Assembly (NCBI RefSeq): GCF_040822065.1
Contig: NZ_CP162005.1
Span: 1,674,001 to 1,738,000, forward strand
Length of the DNA stretch: 64,000 bases
Source of the DNA: Pedobacter sp. WC2423
Lineage (GTDB): Bacteria; Bacteroidota; Bacteroidia; Sphingobacteriales; Sphingobacteriaceae
Direction of reading: 5' to 3'
In this document: positions 35,134 through 44,216 of the stretch, piece by piece
How positions within the stretch are numbered: position 1 is the stretch's first letter
Layout: each line of letters starts with the position of its first letter
The notes under the pieces: generated by a model
Database searches by the model: none
The model's input: the letters and a program-made list of their open reading frames with translations, nothing else
Told to the model about the DNA's origin: nothing
Translations under genes and position numbers: made by a program

Positions 35134-36909
35134 TTAATTTATTTTGACTAGTGACCCACTTATTTCCGTAATGCCCGAGGAAGAAAGCTTGGTTGCTGCC
35201 CCTTCCAGCCCTAAACTCGTATCTGCCTTGACCGAGAGCGAAGCACCGCCAACCGACAAACTTGCTCCGGCAGCAAGACTTAGATTAAGCCCGGCCTTGA
35301 TCTCAATATTCTTTGGGCTTTCTAAAGATATTCCCGTACTGTTCATGGTTACTTTATTGTTATTCTGATCTTTAATTTCAATTTTTGTTCCCCGCTCATC
35401 CAGCTGTAAACTGTTTCCGGCAGGGGTATCAATCGTAATTGTTTTAGTGTCATCATTAAAATGGATCCGCATCTTGCTTCGGGTAAAGAACCCCTTTTCA
35501 TGGTTCACATCTTTTGCTGAAAGTGGTGCTTTCTTTGCGCTGCTGTTTAACATGCCTAACATAACCGCATGCCGCGGATCATCATTGATAAAACCGACAA
35601 TCACTTCATCATCAATCTCCGGCCGGAAAAAAGAACCCCGGTCAGCTCCCCCATCCAGGCAGGCAATCCTCACCCATGTCCCATTCGAGGTATTATCTAT
35701 GACCGGAATTTTGACAAGGATCCTGTCCTCTCCATCCGGATCATTTTCAAGCTGCAAGACTTTAGCAATCTGAAGCCCTTTGATGGAACCAATTAAGCCC
35801 GCTGCCGGAAGCTCATTTACCTCCCTTTGTGCAGCCATATAACGTTCCGGATCCAAACCAAACTGAATATGGGTGTACCACGTACCATGGCCAATATCCT
35901 GTTTAACTGCAGTGACGTAAGCATTTCCATTAAACCGGTCACCAATGCCAGTGATTTTAAGCATATCTCCTGGCTTTATTCCGGCAAAACCAGTAATCCT
36001 TACCCTTCCTCTTATTTTTGCCAGCCGGCTGCGTAACATCGCTCCATCTGCCCAATCCTGCAATTCCTGCTCGGGCAGATGGCCACTATGGTTAAGTTCA
36101 AACTTATCCAGTTTTGCTGCCTCCGCGAGTTTGCTGCCCGGTACATTTCCCTGTTGTGCAAAAGACTTGGCCTCCGGCGATTCTGCTTTAAACAAATTCT
36201 GGTTTTTATAATCCCATGAAATGGCTTCCACGCTTGCCCACTGGCTACGTGCATCCATCTCTGCCTCAAACTCAATGACTGATGAGCCATAACTCACCTG
36301 CAAAACCGGGTTAATACTGGTATCAGGCTTATTAATCCGGATTACTCCATCATCCACAACAACCATTAATCCATTGGCCTCCGCTCTTAACAACATAAAA
36401 TCCCAATTGCTCAGGTGGTGCTGTACCAGTTCTTTATGTTTCAGCGTCGTTGCAGTTACCTCTGCCGTTAATCCTTTATAGCCTCCGATCAGCGTATCGA
36501 AAACCTCACTGTCCCTGACCGCCAAAAAGTAACGGCTATGGCGGCCAATCGTCATACACATGGCCAGATCACGGCATTCTATCAGCAATTGTGTATTTCC
36601 ATTCTCTTTAACTTTAACCGTATGTCTGGTAATGATCCCTTTAAAAGCCTGGCTGTTATTGCTGTCAAAACCGATTTTGATAATTACCTCTTTTCCGGGT
36701 ACAAAATCTTCTTTGTTACTGATTTCAAAACTGGCAAGAGCTGCATCTCCGTCTTTGAGTAAAATCTTTGCTGCAGGGATACGGTTAACTTCCTTTTCGA
36801 TCGAAATGCTTAATATTTCATAAGAAGCATCCATTGCAACACCAGCCAGAAGGACATTAAAACTTGCCACATCATGCTTCGAAGGATTGGGTATGATAAG
36901 TTCTTCCAT
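35134..36909 (-). CDS. VgrG/gp5-gp27-like spike protein (Pvc8-like)
   Basis: This 591-residue protein has an N-terminal gp27/late-control-D-like part, an OB fold near 375-450 (VLQLENDPDGEDRILVKIPV, GSFFRPEIDDEVIVGFINDD), and a C-terminal beta-helix rich in repeating hydrophobic steps (MNSTGISLESPKNIEIKAGL). It should be the trimeric puncturing spike under the tube. Its start overlaps the stop of the LysM gene in a TGATG, so translation is coupled. Confidence 0.93.
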   Translation of the reverse strand: MEELIIPNPSKHDVASFNVLLAGVAMDASYEILSISIEKEVNRIPAAKILLKDGDAALASFEISNKEDFVPGKEVIIKIGFDSNNSQAFKGIITRHTVKVKENGNTQLLIECRDLAMCMTIGRHSRYFLAVRDSEVFDTLIGGYKGLTAEVTATTLKHKELVQHHLSNWDFMLLRAEANGLMVVVDDGVIRINKPDTSINPVLQVSYGSSVIEFEAEMDARSQWASVEAISWDYKNQNLFKAESPEAKSFAQQGNVPGSKLAEAAKLDKFELNHSGHLPEQELQDWADGAMLRSRLAKIRGRVRITGFAGIKPGDMLKITGIGDRFNGNAYVTAVKQDIGHGTWYTHIQFGLDPERYMAAQREVNELPAAGLIGSIKGLQIAKVLQLENDPDGEDRILVKIPVIDNTSNGTWVRIACLDGGADRGSFFRPEIDDEVIVGFINDDPRHAVMLGMLNSSAKKAPLSAKDVNHEKGFFTRSKMRIHFNDDTKTITIDTPAGNSLQLDERGTKIEIKDQNNNKVTMNSTGISLESPKNIEIKAGLNLSLAAGASLSVGGASLSVKADTSLGLEGAATKLSSSGITEISGSLVKIN

Positions 36910-37631
36910 CAGATTTCGTTTTTATCAAAAGGTGGAAAGTAAAGCTCGTTTCCAGGTTGTATTTTTTTGATGGAGCTGAGTCCATTCGCCCTGCCCACCT
37001 GCATCAGGTATTTGGGATCGTTATAAATCCCATAAGTAAGCAGATCCAGCCGGTCTCCTTGCTTTATCTTCCGGTAATGTGTCAGATCCGGGGAAGAAGG
37101 TTTATCCTCCGCAATGCGTTGCTCTCTGGATTGATAATCAAGGAATGTCGCAGTTAACCTGGCTCGCAGCGGCGTCCCATCTGGTTTAAACAGCGTATAG
37201 TTTACATCCAGATTCGTCAGCACACACCGGAATTTGATTTCTGAACCCCAGATAATCAGCAGAAAGTTTGGCCGGTGAATATCTCCCTGGTAATTATAAG
37301 CGCAGTTCATGAAAATTTTCAATTGCTCATAAACCGGTTTTTCCTTATATTCTTTCCAGTATCCTTCCATAGTTCCGGTACCATCCAGCATAAATTCCAG
37401 CTTAAGCTCTTCGGGTGCAGTTGATTTGAATTTTACTTCAGGTGCGCCCGTTCCATGCGGACGCTGGACGTCATGCTCAATCTTAAAATTTTTAGTAAAA
37501 GATTCTGGATTGATAGGCGCCACAAAAGCAGGCTTATTCTTTTGCTCCGCATCCTTCACCTGGAATTGACGGTCAGTAAAAGAATAGATCAGTAACTTCT
37601 CCAGTTTTCCGGACATGTAATCAGCGCTCAT
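36909..37631 (-). CDS. LysM-domain baseplate/tube-initiator protein (Pvc7-like)
   Basis: The 240-residue protein has a CIS-tube-type N-terminal domain (FVAPINPESFTKNFKIEHDV, KFKSTAPEELKLEFMLDGTG) and a C-terminal LysM unit (GDRLDLLTYGIYNDPKYLMQ, IQPGNELYFPP). In PVC/Afp particles this protein connects the tube to the spike. Its start overlaps the DUF5908 gene by 11 bases and its stop overlaps the spike start. Confidence 0.92.
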   Translation of the reverse strand: MSADYMSGKLEKLLIYSFTDRQFQVKDAEQKNKPAFVAPINPESFTKNFKIEHDVQRPHGTGAPEVKFKSTAPEELKLEFMLDGTGTMEGYWKEYKEKPVYEQLKIFMNCAYNYQGDIHRPNFLLIIWGSEIKFRCVLTNLDVNYTLFKPDGTPLRARLTATFLDYQSREQRIAEDKPSSPDLTHYRKIKQGDRLDLLTYGIYNDPKYLMQVGRANGLSSIKKIQPGNELYFPPFDKNEI

Positions 37632-37779
37632 TTTTCTCTTTTAAGATTTCCAGTACTTTCTCTATACATATTTTAACCAGCTCTTCGGCAGGCGGCACCC
37701 CATTATCCTGTCCGGAATTACTATTCACGTCCTGAACCACCGTTGCTTTAATGACCAGTTCTCTGATTTCAATTGGCAT
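37621..37779 (-). CDS. DUF5908 mini-protein
   Basis: This 52-residue ORF starts MPIEIRELVIKATVVQD, which is the DUF5908 pattern (P-I-E-I-R-E-L-V-I) found in eCIS clusters at the Pvc6 position. A variable linker and a short helix (AEELVKICIEKVLEILKEK) follow. It lies two bases after the second tube gene and overlaps the LysM gene by 11 bases. Its function is unknown; position suggests a small baseplate or assembly factor. Confidence 0.85.
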   Translation of the reverse strand: MPIEIRELVIKATVVQDVNSNSGQDNGVPPAEELVKICIEKVLEILKEKNER

Positions 37780-37781
37780 AA

Positions 37782-38240
37782 TTATGATTTTTCAAAAATT
37801 AACCGGTTATAATTCAGTTCAAGCGTTTCAATCAGGATTTCTCCTTTGGTGGCATTCAGCTCCCCGAGTTTCCAGCTGCGTGGCCAGACATTGTTAATCT
37901 TCCAATGCATTAAAGGCTGATGTTCCTCATCCAGCAGCTTGATGACCACTGTTTCCAGTGTTTCATAAACCTGGTCATCAAAAGCTCTTTTCAGCCAGTC
38001 TGTAATCCCGGATGAGCCTGGTGAGATCAATCCGCGCTTCAAAATCAGAGGCCCGTATTTTCTTCTGGTAGGGATCACATGTTCAAACCTGTTTTCTCCA
38101 CCCTCTTTGATCGTCTCAATGTCGATAGTCGAATCCAGTCCACTAACCGACTGAAACTTCACATCAACAGCCTGCGCTCCCTGCAGTGTAAAATTGACTG
38201 CAAAGTGGAAATTAACCGTTTGAAAAAACTGATCAGCCAT
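37782..38240 (-). CDS. Tail tube protein 2 (Pvc5-like)
   Basis: The 152-residue protein has the gp19/Hcp-like tube fold of eCIS: FQSVSGLDSTIDIETIKEGG, KYGPLILKRGLISPGSSGIT and LDEEHQPLMHWKINNVWPRS. It is a paralogue of the neighbouring 154-residue tube protein, with about the same length and motif order. In PVC-type particles this copy forms the distal ring next to the baseplate. It starts six bases after the first tube gene. Confidence 0.93.
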   Translation of the reverse strand: MADQFFQTVNFHFAVNFTLQGAQAVDVKFQSVSGLDSTIDIETIKEGGENRFEHVIPTRRKYGPLILKRGLISPGSSGITDWLKRAFDDQVYETLETVVIKLLDEEHQPLMHWKINNVWPRSWKLGELNATKGEILIETLELNYNRLIFEKS

Positions 38241-38246
38241 AAACCC

Positions 38247-38711
38247 TTATTTCTTTGCTTCTACGATAGACAATCCCTCATGCACCAGTTCAATGGTTTC
38301 AATAGCCACCTCATTGGCATCAGCCTTTAAATTGGTTGATTGCACCTTTGATGGCCATGCCCTTGATAAAGTCCAGGAAATAATTGGCTGATGTTCCTCA
38401 TCCAGTAAGCGGATCGTCACATCCCTTCTGAATTTTTCTTTCCCTTCCTGGAACATCATTGTTTTTTTCCATTGCTCAAAATATTCAAAGTCCCCCAGGA
38501 AAGTCCCCCGTTTCAAGACTACATTGGTATATTTTGTAAGGCCTGGTTGTTTTGTTTTATTATAGGTCGGGCTACTGCCCTCCCGGTACTCAATCACCTC
38601 AGTTTCAAAATCAAGTCCACTTACTTCCGTAAACCCGATTCTGGTTCCTCCCCAATCCAGTTGAAAATGAAACTTAGGAAGAGGATAGTTCTTTTTAGGA
38701 TCCGTTGCCAT
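38247..38711 (-). CDS. Tail tube protein 1 (Pvc1-like)
   Basis: This 154-residue protein has the same tube fold as its neighbour: GFTEVSGLDFETEVIEYREG, LTKYTNVVLKRGTFLGDFEY and RLLDEEHQPIISWTLSRAWP. It probably forms the bulk of the inner tube. It lies 26 bases after a Cys-rich coiled-coil gene. Confidence 0.93.
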   Translation of the reverse strand: MATDPKKNYPLPKFHFQLDWGGTRIGFTEVSGLDFETEVIEYREGSSPTYNKTKQPGLTKYTNVVLKRGTFLGDFEYFEQWKKTMMFQEGKEKFRRDVTIRLLDEEHQPIISWTLSRAWPSKVQSTNLKADANEVAIETIELVHEGLSIVEAKK

Positions 38712-38737
38712 AATGGTAGGTTTTATTTTTCGGGTAT

Positions 38738-39664
38738 TTAATTAGTTTTATTTGCCGGATTTACCTGTTCAATGGCTTTCTCCAGGCTTTGTTTGCAAGC
38801 CAGTAAAGCATCCCGCTTCTCTTTTGCCGCATCCAGCTCTTTTTTAAGCTGGTTCACCTGATCTTTCACATTTTTGTAATCCGTCTCCAGGCCAGTGAAA
38901 TAAGGATCTTCCTGAATTGGCATGGTGATATGTGGCTCCAGGTGACAGTGTTCTTTACCATACCCGCCCTGAACCGCGGTCACCTGTGCTGTTTGCTGAT
39001 CGGAATGACAACCGCAAGAACCACCGCAATTGAATCTTTTCTTCCAGTAATGGATCACTTCTTTCAACCCATATTCCTCGCAAAGGTTAATATGCATGCC
39101 ATAAGCGAGTTCCAGTGCAGTTACGATCTGGGCAATCAGTATATCCCTGGTTTGTATCACCGCATCCAGCTTCAAGCCATAACTTTCAATAAACTTCATG
39201 ATGCCCACACCAGCGCCCAGTTCAGGTCTTTTCAAACACTGGATACACTGTATTAACTTGTCATAATCAGCTTTCAGCTTATCTACCCGGATATATAAAT
39301 CTTCTGTCATGCAAAACAGGATTTCTATAGCCTCATCAGTCTTTTTGGTCACCATGCAAATTTTCCCGAGATGCAGGACAAATAATTCCAGCTGCCGGCA
39401 TAAAGCATCTGCTTTTTCATCAGCCATCTCCCAGTCATTAAACCAGGTATTAAGCCTGCTGAGTTCCTCCAGGTAAAGATGATAAGCCGTTTCTTTATTG
39501 CTGGCATCAGCATTGGCCTGTTTCCAGTCGGCGGTCACCTGATCCAGATCTTTTACCCAGGTTTCATAACAGCAATCACCACCAGGAGTTGCTGTGCCCG
39601 GATTTTTATCGCAACAATCAAATATATCCCTGTTGATGTTGCCTATTTTATCGTAGAATAACAT
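38738..39664 (-). CDS. Coiled-coil protein with Cys-rich loop, eCIS operon
   Basis: This 308-residue protein belongs to no family I can name. It is nearly all helix with heptad-like stretches, most clearly at the end (NVKDQVNQLKKELDAAKEKR). A Cys-rich loop FNCGGSCGCHSDQ occurs near residue 220, and CCDKNPG and GGDCCYE near the start. No signal peptide or membrane segment. It lies between sheath and tube genes, where Photorhabdus PVC clusters have further sheath copies. A structural role in the particle is inferred. Confidence 0.78.
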   Translation of the reverse strand: MLFYDKIGNINRDIFDCCDKNPGTATPGGDCCYETWVKDLDQVTADWKQANADASNKETAYHLYLEELSRLNTWFNDWEMADEKADALCRQLELFVLHLGKICMVTKKTDEAIEILFCMTEDLYIRVDKLKADYDKLIQCIQCLKRPELGAGVGIMKFIESYGLKLDAVIQTRDILIAQIVTALELAYGMHINLCEEYGLKEVIHYWKKRFNCGGSCGCHSDQQTAQVTAVQGGYGKEHCHLEPHITMPIQEDPYFTGLETDYKNVKDQVNQLKKELDAAKEKRDALLACKQSLEKAIEQVNPANKTN

Positions 39665-39681
39665 GGTCTTGGTTTTAAAGG

Positions 39682-40710
39682 TTAATCAATAGAAGTGTGA
39701 GCTGAAGGGGTATCACAAGAATAAATTTCCGTCACCTCTTTACAGATATCACAGATATCACATTTACATTTTTTCAGCCTGTTATCCTCATCTCCATTTT
39801 CATCTTCACAGCCACATCCGGCTATACATTTACATTTATGGCAGCACAGATAATCCTTTGTTTTATCTTCCGTTTGTACTTCATCGCGCTTATTATATAA
39901 GGTATAACCTGCCTGGGTCACATTTTTGATGGACTGTGTCAAATCATCCTGTGCCTTTTTAAGGCTTATTCCTCCGCTGGTCAGTTGTAATTGTATCAGA
40001 TCGTCGAAAGCCTTCGCATTGCCTGCAAAATCCTGCTGAAATCTGGTCAGGGTTCCGATATTAGAGAAAGACTGGATACCTACAATTTCAGCTGCCGCAT
40101 TTCCAATAATATCGATGTCCTGGCTCAGGCTTCCGGGTATAGAGATCAGCTCATCCAGTATCTTGCAAACATTCCGGCAAGAATCCGGCTTCCGCTCCAT
40201 CTGCTCCTGCCTGACCTGGTCATTACAATCATTTCCTGCATTACAACCTAATATTTTGAGTTGTACAGCATAAGCACTATCCGTTTTGCAGCTTCCCAAT
40301 TTATCCGCAGCTTCTCTCAGCTCTCCAAACTTCGCCTTTGTATCCTGGGCCGTTTTTACAACTGCTTTCAGCGCAGCGATCAAAGCATCATTCTGAGTTT
40401 GATAAGCAGTCACATTTTTTTTGATCTCCTCTGAAGCCTGGATCACCTCCACGCCAATTCTGAGTTCCAGATTTCTGACCAGCAAGTAGTTCTTTTCGGT
40501 TTTCACAAAAGCACACTTCTTTTTCTCATAGACCATTACTGCCCCGTCATAAGTAACCTCGCTTTCATTCAGCTCTGCCACTTTAACCTTCAATTTTTTA
40601 CAGTAATTTTCTTTGAGCTGATGTATAGCCTTCTGTGTTGCTGTCTCTGCCGCGGCATCATTGCAGTTCCCATTCTGGGGTTCTCTTGGATTTGAGATTT
40701 CTATAGACAT
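39682..40710 (-). CDS. Coiled-coil protein with Cys-rich C-terminus, eCIS operon
   Basis: The 342-residue protein is helical for most of its length and ends in a tail with about eleven Cys in fifty residues (LCCHKCKCIAGCGCE, KKCKCDICDICKEV). The Cys spacing suggests bound metal, probably zinc, or disulfide links. It has no signal peptide. It shares its general design with the next gene (helical body, Cys cluster) but close sequence similarity is not visible. Its place directly after the sheath gene suggests a particle component or assembly factor; I do not recognise a named family. Confidence 0.78.
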   Translation of the reverse strand: MSIEISNPREPQNGNCNDAAAETATQKAIHQLKENYCKKLKVKVAELNESEVTYDGAVMVYEKKKCAFVKTEKNYLLVRNLELRIGVEVIQASEEIKKNVTAYQTQNDALIAALKAVVKTAQDTKAKFGELREAADKLGSCKTDSAYAVQLKILGCNAGNDCNDQVRQEQMERKPDSCRNVCKILDELISIPGSLSQDIDIIGNAAAEIVGIQSFSNIGTLTRFQQDFAGNAKAFDDLIQLQLTSGGISLKKAQDDLTQSIKNVTQAGYTLYNKRDEVQTEDKTKDYLCCHKCKCIAGCGCEDENGDEDNRLKKCKCDICDICKEVTEIYSCDTPSAHTSID

Positions 40711-40751
40711 AACGATAGATTTTTAAATTTCAATAAATAATAATTTGACAT

Positions 40752-42176
40752 TTAAGATTCACCCAGCATTTTATGCATAAACCTCAAAATGATAAACTCT
40801 GCCGGACGGACCGCCGCCATTCCAATTTCCACAATCAGTCTTCCTTCCCAGATATCCAGTTCGGTCATCGTTTCACCCAATCCGATATGGACAAAAAATG
40901 CTTCCTTGGTAGATGCCCCCATTAATGCCCCTCCCTTCCACTGCTGGGTCAGATAGTTCTCCACCATAGATTTTACCCTTACCCAGGTATTCCGGTCATT
41001 GGGTTCAAATACAAACTGCTCAGTTGCATTTTTGATAGACTCTTCTACCATGTTAAAATATCTTCTCACCGGCACATAACGCCACTCATTATCATTTCCT
41101 GCCAATGTTCTTGCTCCCCAGATAATCGCAGGCCCGCGTCCTGCAAAAGAACGGATCACATTCACAGATTTTCCTGCCTGTGCGTCTACATTGAGTCCCA
41201 TTTGCTCCTGATGCGTAATCAAATACTGCGGCCGGATTGCATTGGCAATATTGATATTGGCCGGAGCTTTCCAGACTCCCCTGGCATTATCAACCTGCGC
41301 ATATACCCCCACCATGGCTACCGAGACCGGCAGCAGCATCTGGATGTTGGATACCGCACTTTTGGCCTGGAAATATTGTGCATTTTTATCGGCCAGCAAA
41401 TCAGAAAGTTTCTCTTTACCTGCTATCCCTACTATTTTTACCAGGTCATCATTATCAGCCAGCTGATTGCCTGTTACTTTGTAATTATAGTCTACACCTG
41501 AATAGATTTTCGGGAAATACACAGCTGCATATTTCAGAAAATCAGTCGTACCACTCAAAGTATTACGCAAATCGTCTATGTCTTTTTGCCATTGATCCCC
41601 ATTCGCGGCTGTATGGTAAACATCCAATACTGTAAACCGATCCTGCAAATCAACACATTGCTGAATGGCCTCCGTGTGTATAGTATAATAATCTGTCATA
41701 TTATCGAGATTAGTAGCATCAGGAAAAACCAGCAGGGTAACTTCATTAATTCTCGCAACCTGTGTTAAACCTCTGGAAAGATCGGCCGCCTTCACACCTG
41801 CCGCACTATATCCCCCTATCGAAGTAATCCAGCAGGCCCCGCCGCCATTGGCAAAAAACAGCTGCAAGGAATAATACATCAAAAACTTAGATCTTTTGGT
41901 TTCATCGACCTTACCGTTAACTTCATTTTTTCCGGTCGTTGTATCAAATACAACACTCAGACTTTCTTTTTCAGGTTCAGGATACCCAAAAAACTGTTCA
42001 TACTGTAACAGAGATTCAATTCTCCAGGGCGTATCTCTCAAATCATCTGCTTCTTTCCACTGCGCTTTCTCGGTATACCCAATAAACGCTGGAATTGCTG
42101 TTTCTACAGAGGCAATAGATGGTGGGAGATGCGGAATTTCTTCGATATAAACTCCCGGGCTTTTATAATCTTGCAT
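40752..42176 (-). CDS. Contractile tail sheath protein (Pvc2-like)
   Basis: The 474-residue protein starts YKSPGVYIEEIPHLPPSIAS, the hallmark of eCIS/phage sheath proteins, followed by TAIPAFIGYTEKA. The C-terminal core is also typical: IIWGARTLAGNDNEWRYVPV, RRYFNMVEESIKNATEQFVF and AEFIILRFMHKM. It is the only sheath gene in the cluster, whereas PVC and Afp encode three. It should form the contractile outer layer. It lies 42 bases after the 439-residue unknown gene. Confidence 0.95.
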   Translation of the reverse strand: MQDYKSPGVYIEEIPHLPPSIASVETAIPAFIGYTEKAQWKEADDLRDTPWRIESLLQYEQFFGYPEPEKESLSVVFDTTTGKNEVNGKVDETKRSKFLMYYSLQLFFANGGGACWITSIGGYSAAGVKAADLSRGLTQVARINEVTLLVFPDATNLDNMTDYYTIHTEAIQQCVDLQDRFTVLDVYHTAANGDQWQKDIDDLRNTLSGTTDFLKYAAVYFPKIYSGVDYNYKVTGNQLADNDDLVKIVGIAGKEKLSDLLADKNAQYFQAKSAVSNIQMLLPVSVAMVGVYAQVDNARGVWKAPANINIANAIRPQYLITHQEQMGLNVDAQAGKSVNVIRSFAGRGPAIIWGARTLAGNDNEWRYVPVRRYFNMVEESIKNATEQFVFEPNDRNTWVRVKSMVENYLTQQWKGGALMGASTKEAFFVHIGLGETMTELDIWEGRLIVEIGMAAVRPAEFIILRFMHKMLGES

Positions 42177-42218
42177 AACAAATGTTATTTAGTTAATTAA
42201 TTTTAAATACATTTCTGG

Positions 42219-43538
42219 TTAGGGTGCTAATGGAAACAGTGTTGATTCCTGCACGATAATATCACTATACAGCTTATTATTTTCAAGTACTACAGTTTGA
42301 TAGGGTTCTGGGTTCGGCAAATAATATAAACTGTTATCCGGCTTGCGAAATAAGGTAGAAGTATAAGTTGCTGCCCTGGGTAGTTTTGAAATCAGGGCCC
42401 CATTTTTGAAAAACAGAAAATCAGGATGTAAACCACTCTTCAAATCTTTTCTTCTGCTATTCAGGTAGCGCCAGAATGAAGGCTTACTTTTAAAATTCAG
42501 TTCAAATACCGGAGGGGCCGGATTAACCGTATAATCAGCCAGCTTCCGGGTAATCAGACGTCCATTAGAATCCAGCAGATCATATGCTGGAACGGTTGTT
42601 TTTACGCGTATCAACAGCAGCCCGTGACTCTCTCTGATCTCCTGTTCATCCCCATAAAAAAGAATGGTATGGATTTGATGATATCCACCATCCCCTGTAA
42701 CCTCCAAGGTGTACAATAACCGGTCAGTTACTGTTGGTAAAGGAAGAAAGGAAACTTTCCGCGGATCAATGGCAATTGCAACCTTGCGCAGTTGCTGCTC
42801 ATTTTTAAACTGCATTTCAGCAATTACATTTCCGTCCTTATCCCTGAGTAAAAAATCAGCTTCAGTTACCCCAGATCCAGCCGGAAAAGTATAACAAAAA
42901 TTCAGCGGTAAGATTAAACGGTCACTTTCATTCACAAAAGCTCCCGATGGCAAAGAAATCCATTGCACCGCATCTGCATCATCGCGGTAGAACTCCCTGT
43001 AATTATTCACGCCAAACTTGACCAGCTCCCCCTGATCATACGACGCTGCTGCATCAAATTCAGGTATTTCTGCCGACAAATAAGGAAATACGCGGCTTCC
43101 ACTAAGAACATCATGATTAGAAAAACAGTAGGCAGCAGGTAACACACTTTCCATTTTAAGGTTAGTAAAATTATCAAAGCGCTGACTCTTCCTTTTGATT
43201 AATACCGGGATATCCAGATCATCGGGTAAGCTGACCATTGGTTCATAAACAGTTGTCCCCAATATTTTCTTTGGAATAACCTTTACTGCAACTTTAAAAC
43301 CGGCATAAGCAGGAATCAGCTTCAGGTGATAATCAGCAAATAGCGCTTTGGCTTTTACAGGTATTTCGAATACAAGTTCTTCTTCTATATTCTCCTCATC
43401 GGCTTTCAGTCTTGCACTTAAAAAATTCAGGCGGTCACCCTGTGCGGCGAAATCAAATATATTCCCCCCGGTCTTATCCGTCAGATAAAATTCGTGGAGC
43501 AGTTTGACTTCAAACAATATTTTATAGACGATATTCAT
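42219..43538 (-). CDS. Uncharacterised eCIS-operon protein, beta-rich
   Basis: I recognise no named family in this 439-residue protein. It appears mostly beta-strand with no signal peptide or membrane helix. A segment near 175-290 looks like an immunoglobulin-like or jelly-roll unit (SDRLILPLNFCYTFPAGSGV, EADFLLRDKDGNVIAEMQF). It overlaps the DUF4255 gene in a TGATG, so the two are translationally coupled. Position between cap and sheath genes suggests a particle component, perhaps a cap partner or an outer decoration. Confidence 0.75.
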   Translation of the reverse strand: MNIVYKILFEVKLLHEFYLTDKTGGNIFDFAAQGDRLNFLSARLKADEENIEEELVFEIPVKAKALFADYHLKLIPAYAGFKVAVKVIPKKILGTTVYEPMVSLPDDLDIPVLIKRKSQRFDNFTNLKMESVLPAAYCFSNHDVLSGSRVFPYLSAEIPEFDAAASYDQGELVKFGVNNYREFYRDDADAVQWISLPSGAFVNESDRLILPLNFCYTFPAGSGVTEADFLLRDKDGNVIAEMQFKNEQQLRKVAIAIDPRKVSFLPLPTVTDRLLYTLEVTGDGGYHQIHTILFYGDEQEIRESHGLLLIRVKTTVPAYDLLDSNGRLITRKLADYTVNPAPPVFELNFKSKPSFWRYLNSRRKDLKSGLHPDFLFFKNGALISKLPRAATYTSTLFRKPDNSLYYLPNPEPYQTVVLENNKLYSDIIVQESTLFPLAP

Positions 43539-44140
43539 CAGTGTGGTCCGGATAGCGTGGAAATATTTGTTTCTATTTCTTCGATCAGCGGAACTTCCCT
43601 GACAATCGCATGTTCAGAGATCGCTACCAATCTGAGTTTATACATTGCAAAAGGAACTTGTCTGCCGCCAAGAGATCCCCATAAATGATTAATCTGCTCA
43701 AAAGTGAGCGTATATAGCTCCATTGTAAACCTCAGATCCTGAATACCATTAGGATCAGTTGAGCCGCCCACTGTACTCGCAGAAGAGAAGGAGTTTTTGG
43801 CCTGAAGGAATTGAATGACTAAAGACAACCTTCTTAGTGCAAGTATATACCCATCACCAAAATAATTACAGGTTAGCAATACATAAAGATTTAAGTAAAC
43901 CGGTGCATTTTCATAAATGGCATTGCTCATACCAAACCGCTTTAAAGGAGACTGATTTTTAAGTGTACTTTCTTCTTCAATGTTGACCAGGCTGATTATA
44001 ATGCTGTCAATCAAACCTGTCCCGTTAGAAGTTTCCGAAAGTCCGATATTATCAACAATCACACTGGCCGCGTTATCTCCTTTGGAAATCAGGAAAGCAG
44101 TCAATTCAGATTTTAATAACAGGAGCGCCTTATCGATCAT
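43538..44140 (-). CDS. DUF4255 cap/terminator protein (Pvc16-like)
   Basis: This 200-residue protein fits DUF4255: it opens with IDKALLLLKSELTAFLISKG, followed by SIIISLVNIEEESTLKNQSP and YLNLYVLLTCNYFGDGYILA. In PVC/Afp the homologue closes the distal end of the tube and sheath. Here it is the first structural gene of the operon, 76 bases after the LuxR-type gene, whereas in PVC it is last. Confidence 0.88.
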   Translation of the reverse strand: MIDKALLLLKSELTAFLISKGDNAASVIVDNIGLSETSNGTGLIDSIIISLVNIEEESTLKNQSPLKRFGMSNAIYENAPVYLNLYVLLTCNYFGDGYILALRRLSLVIQFLQAKNSFSSASTVGGSTDPNGIQDLRFTMELYTLTFEQINHLWGSLGGRQVPFAMYKLRLVAISEHAIVREVPLIEEIETNISTLSGPH

Positions 44141-44216
44141 AGGATTAAAGCTCCGGAAGTTTTAAGCTAACCGCAATAGCTACCACTAGTCATTTATGCT
44201 GGCGCTGAAACAACTC

